A stretch of 64,000 nucleotides of DNA from assembly GCF_030066895.1 (NCBI RefSeq), contig NZ_JASJAV010000003.1, forward strand, positions 124,001 through 188,000. The letters run 5' to 3'. This stretch comes from Breoghania sp. (GTDB lineage Bacteria; Pseudomonadota; Alphaproteobacteria; Rhizobiales; Stappiaceae). Each line of letters opens with the position of its first letter. Position 1 is the first letter of the stretch. The notes under the pieces are model-generated. The model was not told where the DNA came from and made no database searches. It saw nothing but the letters and a program-made list of their open reading frames with translations. Made by a program: the position numbers and the translations under genes. Of the stretch, positions 38,652-48,399 are shown in pieces.

Positions 38652-39569
38652 GTGACCCTCGAACTGCCAGATACCTTCACCGAGCGCCTGACCGCGACCG
38701 CTGCGTGCGTGGAGACGATGCTCGATTCGTTGCTCGATGAGCTGCCGCTATCCGGCGAGGTCTGCCGTCCGGGCCGGTTGCTGGCCGCCATGCGGCATGC
38801 GGCTCTGGGCGGGAGCAAACGGCTGCGGCCGTTCCTGCTGATCGAGGTGGCCCGTCTGTTCGATCGCGACGATGAAGGGGTGCTGCGGGCCGGTGCGGCG
38901 CTTGAATGCGTCCACTGCTATTCCCTCGTCCATGATGATCTCCCGGCGATGGACGATGACGACATCCGCCGCGGGCGGCCGACGGTTCACCGGGCTTTTG
39001 ACGAGGCGACCGCGGTTCTGGCCGGCGATGCGCTGCTGACCTTTGCCTTCGATATCCTTGCCGACCCGGCGACGGACGAGGATGCGGAATTGCGGGCGGG
39101 TCTGACGCTCGATCTCGCGCGGGCCTCCGGTCTCGGCGGGATGGCCGGCGGTCAGATGCTCGATCTTCTGGGAAGTGCGGTTTCCAGCGAGGAAGAGGAT
39201 ATCCGTCGTCTCCAGTCGATGAAGACCGGCGCGCTCATTCGCTTCGCAACGCGGGCCGGTGCGCGCATGAGCGGCGGCAATGACGGCGATATCACCCGGT
39301 TGACCCGCTTCGGCGAAATTGCGGGGCTCGCCTTCCAGCTTGCCGACGATCTGCTCGACGTGGTGGGCGATGCGGAGGCCCTGGGCAAGGCGACGGGCAA
39401 GGATGCCGTGTTGGGCAAGGCGACCCTGGTCGAACTCAACGGAGTGGAATGGACGCAAAAGACGCTTTCCGACCTCGTGGAGGAAGCGGACGCTCTGCTG
39501 GATAGTTACGGCGAGCGAGCTGCGATTTTGCGTCAGACGGCGCGCTTCATTGCCGAACGACACAGTTGA
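38652..39569 (+). CDS. ispA: Farnesyl diphosphate synthase (polyprenyl synthetase)
   Basis: It condenses IPP with DMAPP and GPP to farnesyl diphosphate for quinone and undecaprenol synthesis. 305 residues from GTG 38652. The first Asp-rich motif is in LVHDDLPAMDDDDIRRGRP, the second in FQLADDLLDVVGD; 'GGSKRLRPFLLIEVA' and 'GMAGGQMLDL' are typical. A longer start (TTG 38580) would add an unlikely leader. Intact. Confidence 0.92.
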   Translation: MTLELPDTFTERLTATAACVETMLDSLLDELPLSGEVCRPGRLLAAMRHAALGGSKRLRPFLLIEVARLFDRDDEGVLRAGAALECVHCYSLVHDDLPAMDDDDIRRGRPTVHRAFDEATAVLAGDALLTFAFDILADPATDEDAELRAGLTLDLARASGLGGMAGGQMLDLLGSAVSSEEEDIRRLQSMKTGALIRFATRAGARMSGGNDGDITRLTRFGEIAGLAFQLADDLLDVVGDAEALGKATGKDAVLGKATLVELNGVEWTQKTLSDLVEEADALLDSYGERAAILRQTARFIAERHS

Positions 39570-39774
39570 TCTCTGACATGCCGGAGACCTGCCGTCTCAC
39601 TCCGCCTGATCTGGAGGGAAACCTCGAATTGACCGCCGCCGCTGCGTAAAGCAATAGTTAACGACTTCTTGCGACGATTCTCCGGCGGAATGGCCCAGAA
39701 GGGTCTTCCATTTTTGGATGGTTGAGGCAGCGGGAACGTTGCTCCGGGGGCTGTGATAAGGGCAGGAAGCCGAT

Positions 39775-40113
39775 ATGTCTTAGACGGTCGACAGGATCCC
39801 CGCACCCGTGCCGCTTGTTAAGGCTGCGGATCACAATCCGCGGGAACAGCAGCAATTTGACCAGCAGGACGAGGCTGCGCTCCACGTCGCGGGCGATGGC
39901 GATCCCGATCCCCCTCACGGTTCGGACGAGCCTGCGGTCGTGGTCGATACCGGCGTTCATGAAACCACGCCGCTCGGCGGGGTCGCGGCCTATCAGGCAG
40001 TCGCACGCCATGCGATCGAGGCCTTGGGGCGCGATCCGTTGGCGGAAGATGATCCGACCATCAAGGAAGCCGAAGAGCCCGAGCCGTGGCGGCTGGGCAA
40101 CGACGATTCCTGA
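39775..40113 (+). pseudogene. Small acidic hypothetical protein with amber third codon
   Basis: ATG 39775, with AGGAAG upstream, is followed by Ser and then TAG (39781-39783), after which the frame 'TVDRIPAPVPLVKAADHNPR' runs on for about 110 codons. The acidic protein has a conserved look (DGDPDPPHGSDEPAVVVDTG, 'HETTPLGGVAAYQAVARHAI'). A restart at GTG 39808 could save most of the protein. I do not know its function. Confidence 0.55.
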
Positions 40114-40155
40114 CGGCCTTCCGACCTCGTCCTATCTCAACGTCCAAGGCGTTCT

Positions 40156-40803
40156 TCAGTGCATCTTGTCGTCCTTTGCGCTCAGGGAATGCCGGTTGAT
40201 CAGCGGCAATTGCGAGAGCGTGAAACAGAAGGTGATCGGCATGATGCCGAAAACTTTGAAGGTCACCCAGAAATCGGTCGAGAAATTGCGCCAGACGATT
40301 TCGTTGAGGATGACCAGGAAGAGGAAGAACAGGCCCCAGCGAAACGTGAGCTTGCGCCAGCCTTCCGCATCGAGTTGAAAGACGCTGTCGAAGACATAGC
40401 CCAGAAATGAGCGCCCGAAAGCGAGTCCACCGAGCAGCACCGCGCCGAACAGCGTGTTGATGATGGTCGGCTTCAGCTTGATGAAGACATCGTCGTGCAG
40501 ATAGAGCGTCAACGCGCCGAAGACGATCACGACGACACCGGCCACCAGCGGCATGACCGACAGGCGGCGGTAGATGGAATAGGAAACGATCAGCGAGATC
40601 GAAATCGCCACCATGAAGGCGGCGGTCGCAATGAAGATCGGGCCGCCAAGGGCGCCGAGGGCGGGAAAGCTTTCCGCCAGTTGTTTGCCGCGTGCATTAG
40701 CGAAGAAAAAGATGGCGAGCGGCCCCAATTCCAGTGCCCGCTTCAGAAGCGGATTTTCGTCGCGCTTTCTATCCGGCGCATTTGGGTCGTGTTCGAATTC
40801 CAA
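40156..40803 (-). CDS. yciB: Inner membrane-spanning protein YciB (septation protein A)
   Basis: 215 residues with five to six membrane helices. '[20 protein letters not shown]' and '[20 protein letters not shown]' are the IspZ/YciB signatures, as are '[20 protein letters not shown]' and [20 protein letters not shown]. The family is linked to cell division and envelope synthesis. It is downstream of ftsY on the same strand. Intact. Confidence 0.9.
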   Translation of the reverse strand: MEFEHDPNAPDRKRDENPLLKRALELGPLAIFFFANARGKQLAESFPALGALGGPIFIATAAFMVAISISLIVSYSIYRRLSVMPLVAGVVVIVFGALTLYLHDDVFIKLKPTIINTLFGAVLLGGLAFGRSFLGYVFDSVFQLDAEGWRKLTFRWGLFFLFLVILNEIVWRNFSTDFWVTFKVFGIMPITFCFTLSQLPLINRHSLSAKDDKMH

Positions 40804-40913
40804 GTCGCAAAACCCCGTTTGCGTTGATGTCGCTCAGCGTTCCGCCTGACGCGGGTCCCGTCTACATGGGGACGGATGACCCGTTGTGCGAGGGGCGTGT
40901 CGCCAGCCTAGCA

Positions 40914-42362
40914 TTAAGATTGCGTCATGCCCGCGATGGCGGCCGCAAAATCTTTTGCAGTGAAGGGCTCCAGATCGTCGATCCCCTCGCCGATACCGAT
41001 GAAATGTACGGGCATGGGGTGCTTGGCGGCGATCGCCACCAGGATGCCGCCGCGCGCCGTGCCGTCGAGCTTCGTCATGACGAGGCCGGTGACGCCTGCC
41101 TTCTTGCCGAAGATCTCCACCTGGCTCATGGCGTTCTGCCCGGTGGTGGCGTCCAGCGTCAGCAGCACCGTGTGAGGGGCCTCGGGATCGTGCTTCTTGA
41201 TGACACGCACGACCTTTTCCAGTTCCGCCATCAGCTCCGCCCGGTTCTGCAGGCGACCGGCGGTATCGATCAGCAGAACGTCGCTCTGCTCGGCCTGCGC
41301 CTGCTTCATGGCATCGAAGACGAGGCCAGCCGCATCCGCGCCCGTGGGACGGGAAACGACCGTGGAATTGGTTCTGTCACCCCAGATCTTGAGCTGCTCG
41401 ACGGCGGCGGCGCGGAAGGTGTCTCCCGCGGCCAGCATCACCTTCTTGCCTTCGCGGGTAAGCTTGGCGGCGAGCTTGCCGATGGTCGTGGTCTTGCCAG
41501 TCCCGTTGACGCCCACCAGCAGCACAACGTGGGGCTTGTGACCGGTGTCGAGATCGAGCGGCTGGGCGACGGGCTCCAGCACCTTCTCGATCTCGTCGGC
41601 CAGAACGCTGCGAACTTCCTCTTCGGAGATTTCCTTGTCGAACCGGCCTTCCGCCAACCGCTCGGTGATGGTGATCGCCGTATCCGTACCGAGATCTGCC
41701 TGGATCAGCAGATTCTCCAGATCCTCCAGCGTCTCCGCATCGAGCTTGCGCTTGCGGAAGACGGAGGTGATGCCTTCGCCAAGCGCCGAGGAGGAGCGGG
41801 AAAGTCCGTCGCGAAGCCGCTGGAACCAGGACCGCTTGGGCGTGGTCTCATCAGCAGGGACTGCCTCTGCTGTTTCCGGTTCTTCTGTCGATATTTCGGT
41901 CTCGGCAGCCTCGTTAGTCACTTCGTCGGGGATTTCAGCCTCGACTTCCGGCTCGGTCACATCGGACTGAGCGTCCGCTTCGGGGGCTGTCCCGGCGACA
42001 TCCGTCTCCGGCACCTGTTCTTCGGTGCTGACGGGGGCGGCTTCGGCCTCGGGAGCCGGGACTTCGCCGCTTTGCGGGGCTTCGAGCGTCGCGCTGTCGT
42101 CTTCGACTGGCTCCGGTTCAACCGGTTCCTCGGTCTCAGCCGTTTCGTCTGGGGTGGGCTCTTCCGGTTGAGGAGCGTCTATCCCGTCTTCTTCCGGTGC
42201 GGTGTCGGGCTCGTGGGTCTCGAGCTCTGGTGTCTCGGCTTCCGGCGTTTCGCTTTCGGGTGTTTCCGTTTCCGGGGTCAGAGCTTCCGGGTTCTCGGTC
42301 GGCGTATCTTTCTTGCCGCCGAACAACCGTCCGAAAAATCCGCGCTTTTCGCTCTCCGCCAT
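40914..42362 (-). CDS. ftsY: Signal recognition particle receptor FtsY
   Basis: 482 residues. The first 160 or so are an acidic Glu/Pro/Thr-rich A domain, followed by the NG GTPase: G1 [14 protein letters not shown]3 [13 protein letters not shown]4 [10 protein letters not shown] and '[14 protein letters not shown]' at the end. It receives SRP-bound ribosomes at the membrane. All motifs are intact. Confidence 0.95.
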   Translation of the reverse strand: MAESEKRGFFGRLFGGKKDTPTENPEALTPETETPESETPEAETPELETHEPDTAPEEDGIDAPQPEEPTPDETAETEEPVEPEPVEDDSATLEAPQSGEVPAPEAEAAPVSTEEQVPETDVAGTAPEADAQSDVTEPEVEAEIPDEVTNEAAETEISTEEPETAEAVPADETTPKRSWFQRLRDGLSRSSSALGEGITSVFRKRKLDAETLEDLENLLIQADLGTDTAITITERLAEGRFDKEISEEEVRSVLADEIEKVLEPVAQPLDLDTGHKPHVVLLVGVNGTGKTTTIGKLAAKLTREGKKVMLAAGDTFRAAAVEQLKIWGDRTNSTVVSRPTGADAAGLVFDAMKQAQAEQSDVLLIDTAGRLQNRAELMAELEKVVRVIKKHDPEAPHTVLLTLDATTGQNAMSQVEIFGKKAGVTGLVMTKLDGTARGGILVAIAAKHPMPVHFIGIGEGIDDLEPFTAKDFAAAIAGMTQS

Positions 42363-42440
42363 GAAATTCCGTTTTTTCGCTCAGGTTGGTCGGCAGGGAC
42401 ATCCGACCCTGTACCTGATTGTCACGATCTGCAGCTTTTG

Positions 42441-43736
42441 TCATCCCGAACGCGGTGCGGCGCGAGATGCCATTTGCCGCTCAAGGCTCTCAAGCCGCTT
42501 CGGCCATGAGGTGACGGCGGCTGTGACCGGTGATGCGGGCCGTGACGATGGTGCCGGCGTGCCGAAGCTCAGTTCCGTTTCGGTGAATTGTCCGGTCCGC
42601 CCCAATCCTTCGCGTTCCACCAGAATGCGGCGGGTGAGACCGATTTCGCTGGAAAGGTGGCGCATGAGGGCCGCTTCGCCCGCCTCGCGCAGCCGTGCGG
42701 CGCGCTCCTTGACGAGGGCGCGGTTGACCTGGGGCATGCGGCCTGCGGGCGTTCCCTTGCGCGGGGAAAACGGAAAGACGTGGAGATGCGTCAGGCCGCA
42801 GTCCTCGCCGATCCTCAGCGGGTTTTCGAACATCGCTTTGGTTTCGGTCGGGAACCCGGCGATGATGTCAGCGCCGAAGATCACGTCTGGTCGGTGGCGG
42901 CGCACCTCTTCGCAGAAGGCGATGGTGTCCTCGCGCGAATGGCGGCGCTTCATGCGCTTCAGGATCATGTTGTCGCCGGATTGCAGGCTGAGGTGGAAAT
43001 GCGGTATCAGCCGGGGCTCTTCGGCGATCGCGCGCATCAGGGCGTCATCGGCCTCGATGGAGGAGAGACGCAGCCGCTCCAGATCCGGCACCAGTTTCAG
43101 GATCTTTTCAACGAGCGTTCCGAGCTTCGGCTCGCCGGGAAGATCTGCACCGTAGGAGGTGATGTCGACGCCGGTCAGGACAATCTCGTGATAGCCGTTC
43201 TCGACGAGGCGGCGGATCTGGCCGACCACTTTGCCCATGGCGACGGAGCGCGAATTCCCCCGGCCGAAGGGGATGATGCAGAAGGTGCGGCGATGATAGC
43301 AGCCGTTCTGGACCTGCACGAAGGCGCGAACGCGGCCTTCCAGTCCGTCGATCAGGTGGCCGGCGGTCTTCCGCACGCTCATGATGTCGTTGACGATGAC
43401 CTTCTCGTTCTCGTCGATGCCGAAATCCGCCACGCGCTTGTAGGAGGCGCGTTCAAGCTTCTCGGTATTGCCGATGACGAGATCGACCTCCTCCATTTGC
43501 GAGAAGGTTTCGGCCTCGATCTGTGCCGCACAACCGGTGACGATGATACGGGCTTGCGGATTTTCGCGGCGCGCACGGCGGATCTGCTGACGGGCCTGGC
43601 GCACCGCCTCACCCGTCACCGCGCAGGTGTTGACGAGGATGGCGTTGTCGAGGCCCGCGGCCTCCGCTTCGCGCCGCATGATCTCGGACTCGTAGGTGTT
43701 GAGCCTGCAACCGAAAGTGACGAGCTTGATGGTCAT
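42441..43736 (-). CDS. mtaB: tRNA threonylcarbamoyladenosine methylthiotransferase MtaB, cluster Cys replaced
   Basis: Radical SAM enzyme that turns t6A37 into ms2t6A37. The 431-residue frame is open: UPF0004 domain ('KLVTFGCRLNTYESEIMRRE'), radical SAM domain and a C-terminal TRAM-like part. The radical SAM motif, normally GCDHRCTFC, reads GCYHRRTFC: codon 150 (43287-43289) is CGC for Arg in place of the middle Cys, and Asp is replaced by Tyr. A CX3CX2C cluster cannot form, so the enzyme is probably dead although the frame is not broken. It lies 3 bases after dapF. Confidence 0.9.
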   Translation of the reverse strand: MTIKLVTFGCRLNTYESEIMRREAEAAGLDNAILVNTCAVTGEAVRQARQQIRRARRENPQARIIVTGCAAQIEAETFSQMEEVDLVIGNTEKLERASYKRVADFGIDENEKVIVNDIMSVRKTAGHLIDGLEGRVRAFVQVQNGCYHRRTFCIIPFGRGNSRSVAMGKVVGQIRRLVENGYHEIVLTGVDITSYGADLPGEPKLGTLVEKILKLVPDLERLRLSSIEADDALMRAIAEEPRLIPHFHLSLQSGDNMILKRMKRRHSREDTIAFCEEVRRHRPDVIFGADIIAGFPTETKAMFENPLRIGEDCGLTHLHVFPFSPRKGTPAGRMPQVNRALVKERAARLREAGEAALMRHLSSEIGLTRRILVEREGLGRTGQFTETELSFGTPAPSSRPASPVTAAVTSWPKRLESLERQMASRAAPRSG

Positions 43737-43739
43737 GGA

Positions 43740-44642
43740 TCAGGCCGCGCCCTGCGTCTCGCGCCGCCATTCGGGCTTGCCGCCGTTGAGCGAATCCAGA
43801 TCCAGCGTGCCGAGGAATTCAAGCTCGGTGTCGCCGGTCATCATCACGTGGCCGTCGCTCTCGCGCCATTCGATGTCGAGAGGGCCGCCGGGCAGCGTCA
43901 CCGTGACATGGCGGCCGGTCAGCCGCTTGCGGGCGGCCACAACCCCGGTGGCGCAGGCGGCGGTGCCGCAGGCCCGGGTCAGGCCGACGCCGCGTTCCCA
44001 CACCTTCGCGCGGATTTCGTTCTGGCCGGTAATTTGGGCCAGCGTGACGTTGGCGCGTTCGGGAAAAACCGGGTGATGTTCGAGAAGCGGGCCGAAGCGT
44101 TCCAGATCGTAGGCCTCGATATCGTCGACGAAAAAGATTGCGTGCGGATTGCCCATGTTCACCACGGCGGGCGAATGCAGGACGGGCTCATCGATTGGGC
44201 CGATCTGCAACTCGATGACGCGGGTATCGCGGAATTCTTCTGCGAGCGGAATGTCCTGCCATTCGAGCTTCGGTTCGCCCATGTCCACCGTGACGCGAAC
44301 CTCGTTGCCCGTCGCATAGGCTTTCAGGAAGCCCGCATTGGTCTGGATCGTGGCGCGGTCCGTGTCCTTTTCCTCCATCACCAGACGACCGATGCAGCGG
44401 GTGGCGTTGCCGCAGGCATCGACCTGGCCGCCGTCGCAATTGTAGATTCGCATGAAGGCATCGACACCCATGGGGGAAGCTTCGACGATGATCATCTGGT
44501 CGAAGCCGATACCGGATGTCCGGCTCCCGATCGCAGCGATCTGAGTGTCGGAAAGGCGCGCGGGTTCTTCGCGCGCATCGAAAACGACGAAGTCGTTGCC
44601 GAGCCCGTTCATCTTGACGAAGGGGAGTTCGCGCGCAGTCAT
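43740..44642 (-). CDS. dapF: Diaminopimelate epimerase
   Basis: It converts LL- to meso-diaminopimelate for peptidoglycan and lysine. 300 residues. The two catalytic Cys residues are in VDACGNATRCIGR and LTRACGTAACATG. 'FVKMNGLGNDFVVFDAR' starts the fold. Intact; first gene of the dapF-mtaB pair. Confidence 0.95.
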   Translation of the reverse strand: MTARELPFVKMNGLGNDFVVFDAREEPARLSDTQIAAIGSRTSGIGFDQMIIVEASPMGVDAFMRIYNCDGGQVDACGNATRCIGRLVMEEKDTDRATIQTNAGFLKAYATGNEVRVTVDMGEPKLEWQDIPLAEEFRDTRVIELQIGPIDEPVLHSPAVVNMGNPHAIFFVDDIEAYDLERFGPLLEHHPVFPERANVTLAQITGQNEIRAKVWERGVGLTRACGTAACATGVVAARKRLTGRHVTVTLPGGPLDIEWRESDGHVMMTGDTELEFLGTLDLDSLNGGKPEWRRETQGAA

Positions 44643-44749
44643 CGTGGGATACTTTCCTGAGCCTTGGTCGGATCCACAGTGGAAACTGGCCTCTATATGG
44701 CGGAAACGTCGCCGGAATGCCAGTGGTCACAAATTCCGCAACAGGGCGT

Positions 44750-45265
44750 TTACGCAATATGGATCGCGGTTGTTTTGTCTGCCATGGCGAGCAGGCGACA
44801 CATGTCGGCAAGGCTTACCGCCACGCAGCCTTCGGTGGGCAGATAGCCGGGCCTTGCCAGATGGCAGAATACCGCGCTGCCGCCTCCCAGGCTGCGGGGT
44901 TTCTGGTTGTGATCGAGGATGACGACCACGTCGTAGAGATGGTCCTCGCGCCAAAGCCGTTCGTGCGATGCGGAAAATGGCAGGCGAACGGGGCGGTTGT
45001 AGCGTCCATGACGGGGATCATCGCACCAGCCGTCATGAGGTTTGAGTGCACACACGGGAAGGCGTGTGATGGGCCTTTGAATGCGGTCGGCTCGGTAAAG
45101 GACTTGCAGCAGGCGATAGCGGCCCGAGGGAGTGGCGCCGTCTCCTTCGCGCTTTTCGTGTGAAATTCCGGTGCGGCCCAATGCACAGGCGACAGAAAGC
45201 GGGCCGAAAATCAGCCTGCCTCGCGTTCTGGATGCCGACAGGGCGCGAACGTATATGTTTCCCAT
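44750..45265 (-). CDS. L,D-transpeptidase (YkuD) family protein
   Basis: About 171 residues from ATG 45265 (MGNIYVRALS); an ATG at 45292 is an alternative. The catalytic region CHLARPGYLPTEGCVAVSLA holds the His and Cys of the YkuD fold. 'GEGDGATPSGRYRLLQVLYR' is the substrate-side pattern typical of the Hyphomicrobiales group. No signal peptide is evident. Members make 3-3 crosslinks in peptidoglycan or attach proteins to it. Intact frame. Confidence 0.82.
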   Translation of the reverse strand: MGNIYVRALSASRTRGRLIFGPLSVACALGRTGISHEKREGDGATPSGRYRLLQVLYRADRIQRPITRLPVCALKPHDGWCDDPRHGRYNRPVRLPFSASHERLWREDHLYDVVVILDHNQKPRSLGGGSAVFCHLARPGYLPTEGCVAVSLADMCRLLAMADKTTAIHIA

Positions 45266-45464
45266 TGTCATCTCTGACCTTAATGCTGCCATAGGGCCGG
45301 TATTCCCTCACCGCGCCGTGATCACGATTTGACCCGAATACCACCTAGCCATGATGATTGGCCCCCCGCAATCGTGATTCCGACCTGCCATTTATGGCCG
45401 TGGACCGGCAAGCGACCGCGCCGCTGACCAGATCGGATTTGAGGGAGAGCGCCGGAGGACGGGA

Positions 45465-46148
45465 ATGACCGCTCGCAGGATTCTGATTATCGACGACGAC
45501 GCCGATCTGCGCGAGGCGTTGGTCGAGCAATTGTCGCTTTTCGAGGAATTCGAAACGTTGACCAGTGATTGCGCTGCCTCGGGTATCCGGGAGGCGCGGG
45601 CCGATCATCTGGATCTTCTGATCATGGATGTGGGACTGCCGGACATGGACGGGCGCGAGGCAGTGAAGGTCTTGCGCAAAGGCGGCTTCAAGGCGCCGAT
45701 CATCATGCTGACCGGGCACGATACCGACAGCGACACGCTCCTCGGTCTGGAAGCGGGCGCCAACAACTACGTGGTGAAGCCGTTCAAGTTCGCAGTCCTG
45801 CTTGCCCGCATCCGCGCGCATCTGCGCCAGCACGAGCAGAGCGAGGACGCCACCTTCGCCATCGGTTCCTACACGTTCCGCCCTTCCGCCAAGCTGCTGC
45901 TGGATGCCAGCGGCGGAAAGATCCGGCTGACGGAGAAGGAAACGGCGATTCTGAAGTATCTCTATCGCACGGGCGAAAAGCCGGTGACGCGCGATGTGCT
46001 GCTGCACGAGGTGTGGGGCTACAATTCCGGCGTGACTACGCACACGCTGGAGACCCATATCTACCGGTTGCGCCAGAAGATCGAGACGGATTCTTCGAAC
46101 GCCACGCTTCTGGTGACCGAGGCGGGCGGCTACAAGCTCATGCCGTGA
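45465..46148 (+). CDS. OmpR/PhoB-family response regulator
   Basis: 227 residues. The receiver domain (LIIDDDADLREAL, phosphoacceptor Asp in LLIMDVGLPDMDG, Lys in YVVKPFKFAV) is followed by a winged-helix domain ('RLTEKETAILKYLYRTGEKP' and THTLETHIYRLRQKIE). No histidine kinase gene is adjacent, so the partner is unknown. It is divergent from the L,D-transpeptidase gene. Intact. Confidence 0.9.
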   Translation: MTARRILIIDDDADLREALVEQLSLFEEFETLTSDCAASGIREARADHLDLLIMDVGLPDMDGREAVKVLRKGGFKAPIIMLTGHDTDSDTLLGLEAGANNYVVKPFKFAVLLARIRAHLRQHEQSEDATFAIGSYTFRPSAKLLLDASGGKIRLTEKETAILKYLYRTGEKPVTRDVLLHEVWGYNSGVTTHTLETHIYRLRQKIETDSSNATLLVTEAGGYKLMP

Positions 46149-46160
46149 CTTCCAAGGATC

Positions 46161-46193
46161 GGCAACTCACTCTGTTTTGGAGTGCGTTGCCGC
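46161..46193. terminator. Bidirectional hairpin between response regulator and GGT genes
   Basis: CGGCAAC-T-CACTC pairs with GAGTG-C-GTTGCCG with one mismatch around a TGTTTTG loop. It sits centrally between two convergent genes and probably ends both transcripts. Confidence 0.7.
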
Positions 46194-46203
46194 TTCCTTC
46201 CGC

Positions 46204-47946
46204 TCAATAGCCTGCAGCCAGATCGCCTTCAGTGCGTGGATCGGATGCGCCCATCAGGATGCCCTGGTCCGCCATGATCGATTGCGTGGAGCCCATGGTG
46301 TTCTTCACGGCAATCTCGTAGCCCATGTCGCGCAGGAGCCTCAGCGTGTCGGGGCTAAGGCCGTCCTCCACGCGCAACTCGTCCGGCAGCCATTGATGGT
46401 GCACGCGCGGGGCGGCATTCGCTTCCGCGATGTTCGTGCCGTGGTCGACCACGTTCAGGATGACCTGCAGCACGGTAGTGATGATGCGGCTGCCGCCGGG
46501 CGAGCCGGTCACGAGCCAGGCCTTGCCGTCCTTGAAGACGATGGTCGGGCTCATGGAGGAGAGCGGCCGTTTGCGCGGGCCTACCGCATTGGCCTCGCCG
46601 TCGATCAGGCCATAGGCGTTGGGCGTACCCGGTTTTGCGGAAAAGTCGTCGAGTTCGTTATTGAGAAGAACGCCCGTTCCCTTCGCCATGAAGCCCACGC
46701 CATAGGAAAAGTTGAGCGTGTAGGTGTTGGAAACGGCGTTGCCTTCTTTGTCGATCACAGAGAAATGCGTGGTCTGATTGCTCTCGTAGGGCAGGGGATT
46801 GGCCGGGGCGATTTCATTCGACGGGGTCACTTTGCCGGGCTCGATGCCTGTGCGCAGCGCATCGGCATAGGCCTTCGACGTGAGCCCCCCGACCGGCACT
46901 TCGACGAAATCCGGATCGCCCAGATATTTCGAGCGATCCGCATAGGCGCACTTCATTGCCTCCGCCATGATGTTGATCGTTGCCGCCGAATTTGGTCCGG
47001 TTTCGCGCAGATCGAAGCCTTCCAGAATATTCAGGATCTCGATGATGTGGATGCCGCCGGACGAGGGGGGCGGCATGGAGGCGATGTCGTAACCGCGATA
47101 GGTGCCGCGCACCGGTTCACGGATGACGGCTTGATAATAGGCGAGGTCTTCCGTCGTCATGCCGCCGCCGCGGTCCTGAACGGTCTGTGCGATCGCGTCG
47201 GCCACGGGGCCCCTGTAAAAGCCGTCCGCACCTTCCTGGGCGATCCTTTTCAGGGTCGCTGCGAGATCTGGTTGCTTGAATAACGTGCCGGGCTCAACCG
47301 GCAGTCCCGCCTCGCCGTAGAAGGTGACGTAGGCTTCCGCATCGAGCGACAGTCGCACGCGGACCCGCTCCAGCGACTGTGCAAGGCTTGCGGGCATTTC
47401 GAATCCGTCTTTCGCCAGCCGGATGGCGGGGGCCATGACTTGCGCCAGCGTCAGCTTGCCCGAGCCGTAGTCGCGATGAGCGGCAACAAGCCCGGCCACC
47501 GTTCCCGGCACGCCGACGGCTAACCCCGAAAAACGCGATTTCAACGGGTCGGCATCGCCTTGCTCGTTCAGGAACATGTCCTTGAAGGCGGCGGCCGGGG
47601 CTTTCTCTCGGTAATCGATCGCCACCGTCTCGTTTCGATCGGCGCGATGAACCATCATGAAGCCGCCGCCGCCCAGATTGCCCGCGCGCGGCAAGGTCAC
47701 CGCCAGCGCAAATCCGACCGCCACGGCCGCATCCACGGCGTTGCCGCCTTCCTTCAGGATCTCCACGCCGACCCGTGTCGCCGTCTGCTCCTGACTGGCC
47801 ACCATTCCATGTTCGGCAATGACGGGATGAACAAGATCTCGGCCCGACAGAATGGGCGTCGTTTCCTGCGTGTTGCCGGTCGATGGCGTGAAGACAAGGG
47901 TGACGGCCAGGGCCGCACTGGCAAGGCCGGAAAGAACGGGCCGCAT
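46204..47946 (-). CDS. ggt: Gamma-glutamyltransferase (periplasmic)
   Basis: 580 residues from ATG 47946. Signal peptide 'MRPVLSGLASAALAVTLVF', cleavage near NTQ. Processes into two subunits at the nucleophile Thr in NQTTHFSVIDKEGNAVS. 'GNLGGGGFMMVHRADRNETV', 'MPPPSSGGIHIIEILNILEG' and 'TGSPGGSRIITTVLQVI' are canonical. It hydrolyses glutathione and gamma-glutamyl compounds in the periplasm. Intact. Confidence 0.94.
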   Translation of the reverse strand: MRPVLSGLASAALAVTLVFTPSTGNTQETTPILSGRDLVHPVIAEHGMVASQEQTATRVGVEILKEGGNAVDAAVAVGFALAVTLPRAGNLGGGGFMMVHRADRNETVAIDYREKAPAAAFKDMFLNEQGDADPLKSRFSGLAVGVPGTVAGLVAAHRDYGSGKLTLAQVMAPAIRLAKDGFEMPASLAQSLERVRVRLSLDAEAYVTFYGEAGLPVEPGTLFKQPDLAATLKRIAQEGADGFYRGPVADAIAQTVQDRGGGMTTEDLAYYQAVIREPVRGTYRGYDIASMPPPSSGGIHIIEILNILEGFDLRETGPNSAATINIMAEAMKCAYADRSKYLGDPDFVEVPVGGLTSKAYADALRTGIEPGKVTPSNEIAPANPLPYESNQTTHFSVIDKEGNAVSNTYTLNFSYGVGFMAKGTGVLLNNELDDFSAKPGTPNAYGLIDGEANAVGPRKRPLSSMSPTIVFKDGKAWLVTGSPGGSRIITTVLQVILNVVDHGTNIAEANAAPRVHHQWLPDELRVEDGLSPDTLRLLRDMGYEIAVKNTMGSTQSIMADQGILMGASDPRTEGDLAAGY

Positions 47947-48105
47947 TTCGGATCCTCCCAATCGATGCTCGAAACGATTCCACTATCCTGCTTAATACTG
48001 GCGTATGTAGCGGCAGTTTCCAGAGAGCCGTCGTGAGAAATCGATTGCAACCGATGAGGCCGCCCGCGATTGCGCGGCGGTCCGACAGCAAGGGATATCA
48101 ATGTC

Positions 48106-48396
48106 ATGACGGCACGACGCTTCGCAAAGACCTTCTTGCAACCGCAGTGACTGCGCTTTTCTCGTGCGGCGGGAGAGCGATTGGCGAAGCTGTGGTGCGC
48201 GAACTGTCATGTCGTCGCAGCGGATCAGGCGCAGAGCAATCCGGACGTGCCGCCCTTTTCCGAAATCGCCGCAAAGCCGGATCTTTCCGTCGAGCAGATC
48301 AAAACGATGCTCTCCGGCACGCATCCGGACATGTCGCTGAGCCGGGCGGAGATCGCAGCACTCGTCGCCTATATCCGCTCCCTGAAGGAAGGCTAG
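48106..48396 (+). pseudogene. Class I c-type cytochrome, signal peptide frameshifted
   Basis: The mature part 'ERLAKLWCANCHVVAADQAQ' holds the heme motif CANCH, and 'DMSLSRAEIAALVAYIRSL' is the C-terminal helix with the Met ligand region. The ATG at 48106 starts MTARRFAKTF, but TGA at 48148-48150 follows; the hydrophobic signal core LLATAVTALFS is in the +1 frame, so two compensating indels seem to have struck the leader. Without export no heme can be attached. Confidence 0.75.
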
Positions 48397-48399
48397 GCG

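Noticed and set aside
40734..42509. Long plus-strand open frame opposite ftsY
   Set aside because: Its Gly/Phe/Arg-rich translation is the antisense of the acidic Glu/Pro repeats and GTPase domain of ftsY.
42588..44660. 690-codon plus-strand frame opposite mtaB and dapF
   Set aside because: High GC at third positions of the true genes keeps the antisense frame open; no motifs and it spans two well-supported genes.
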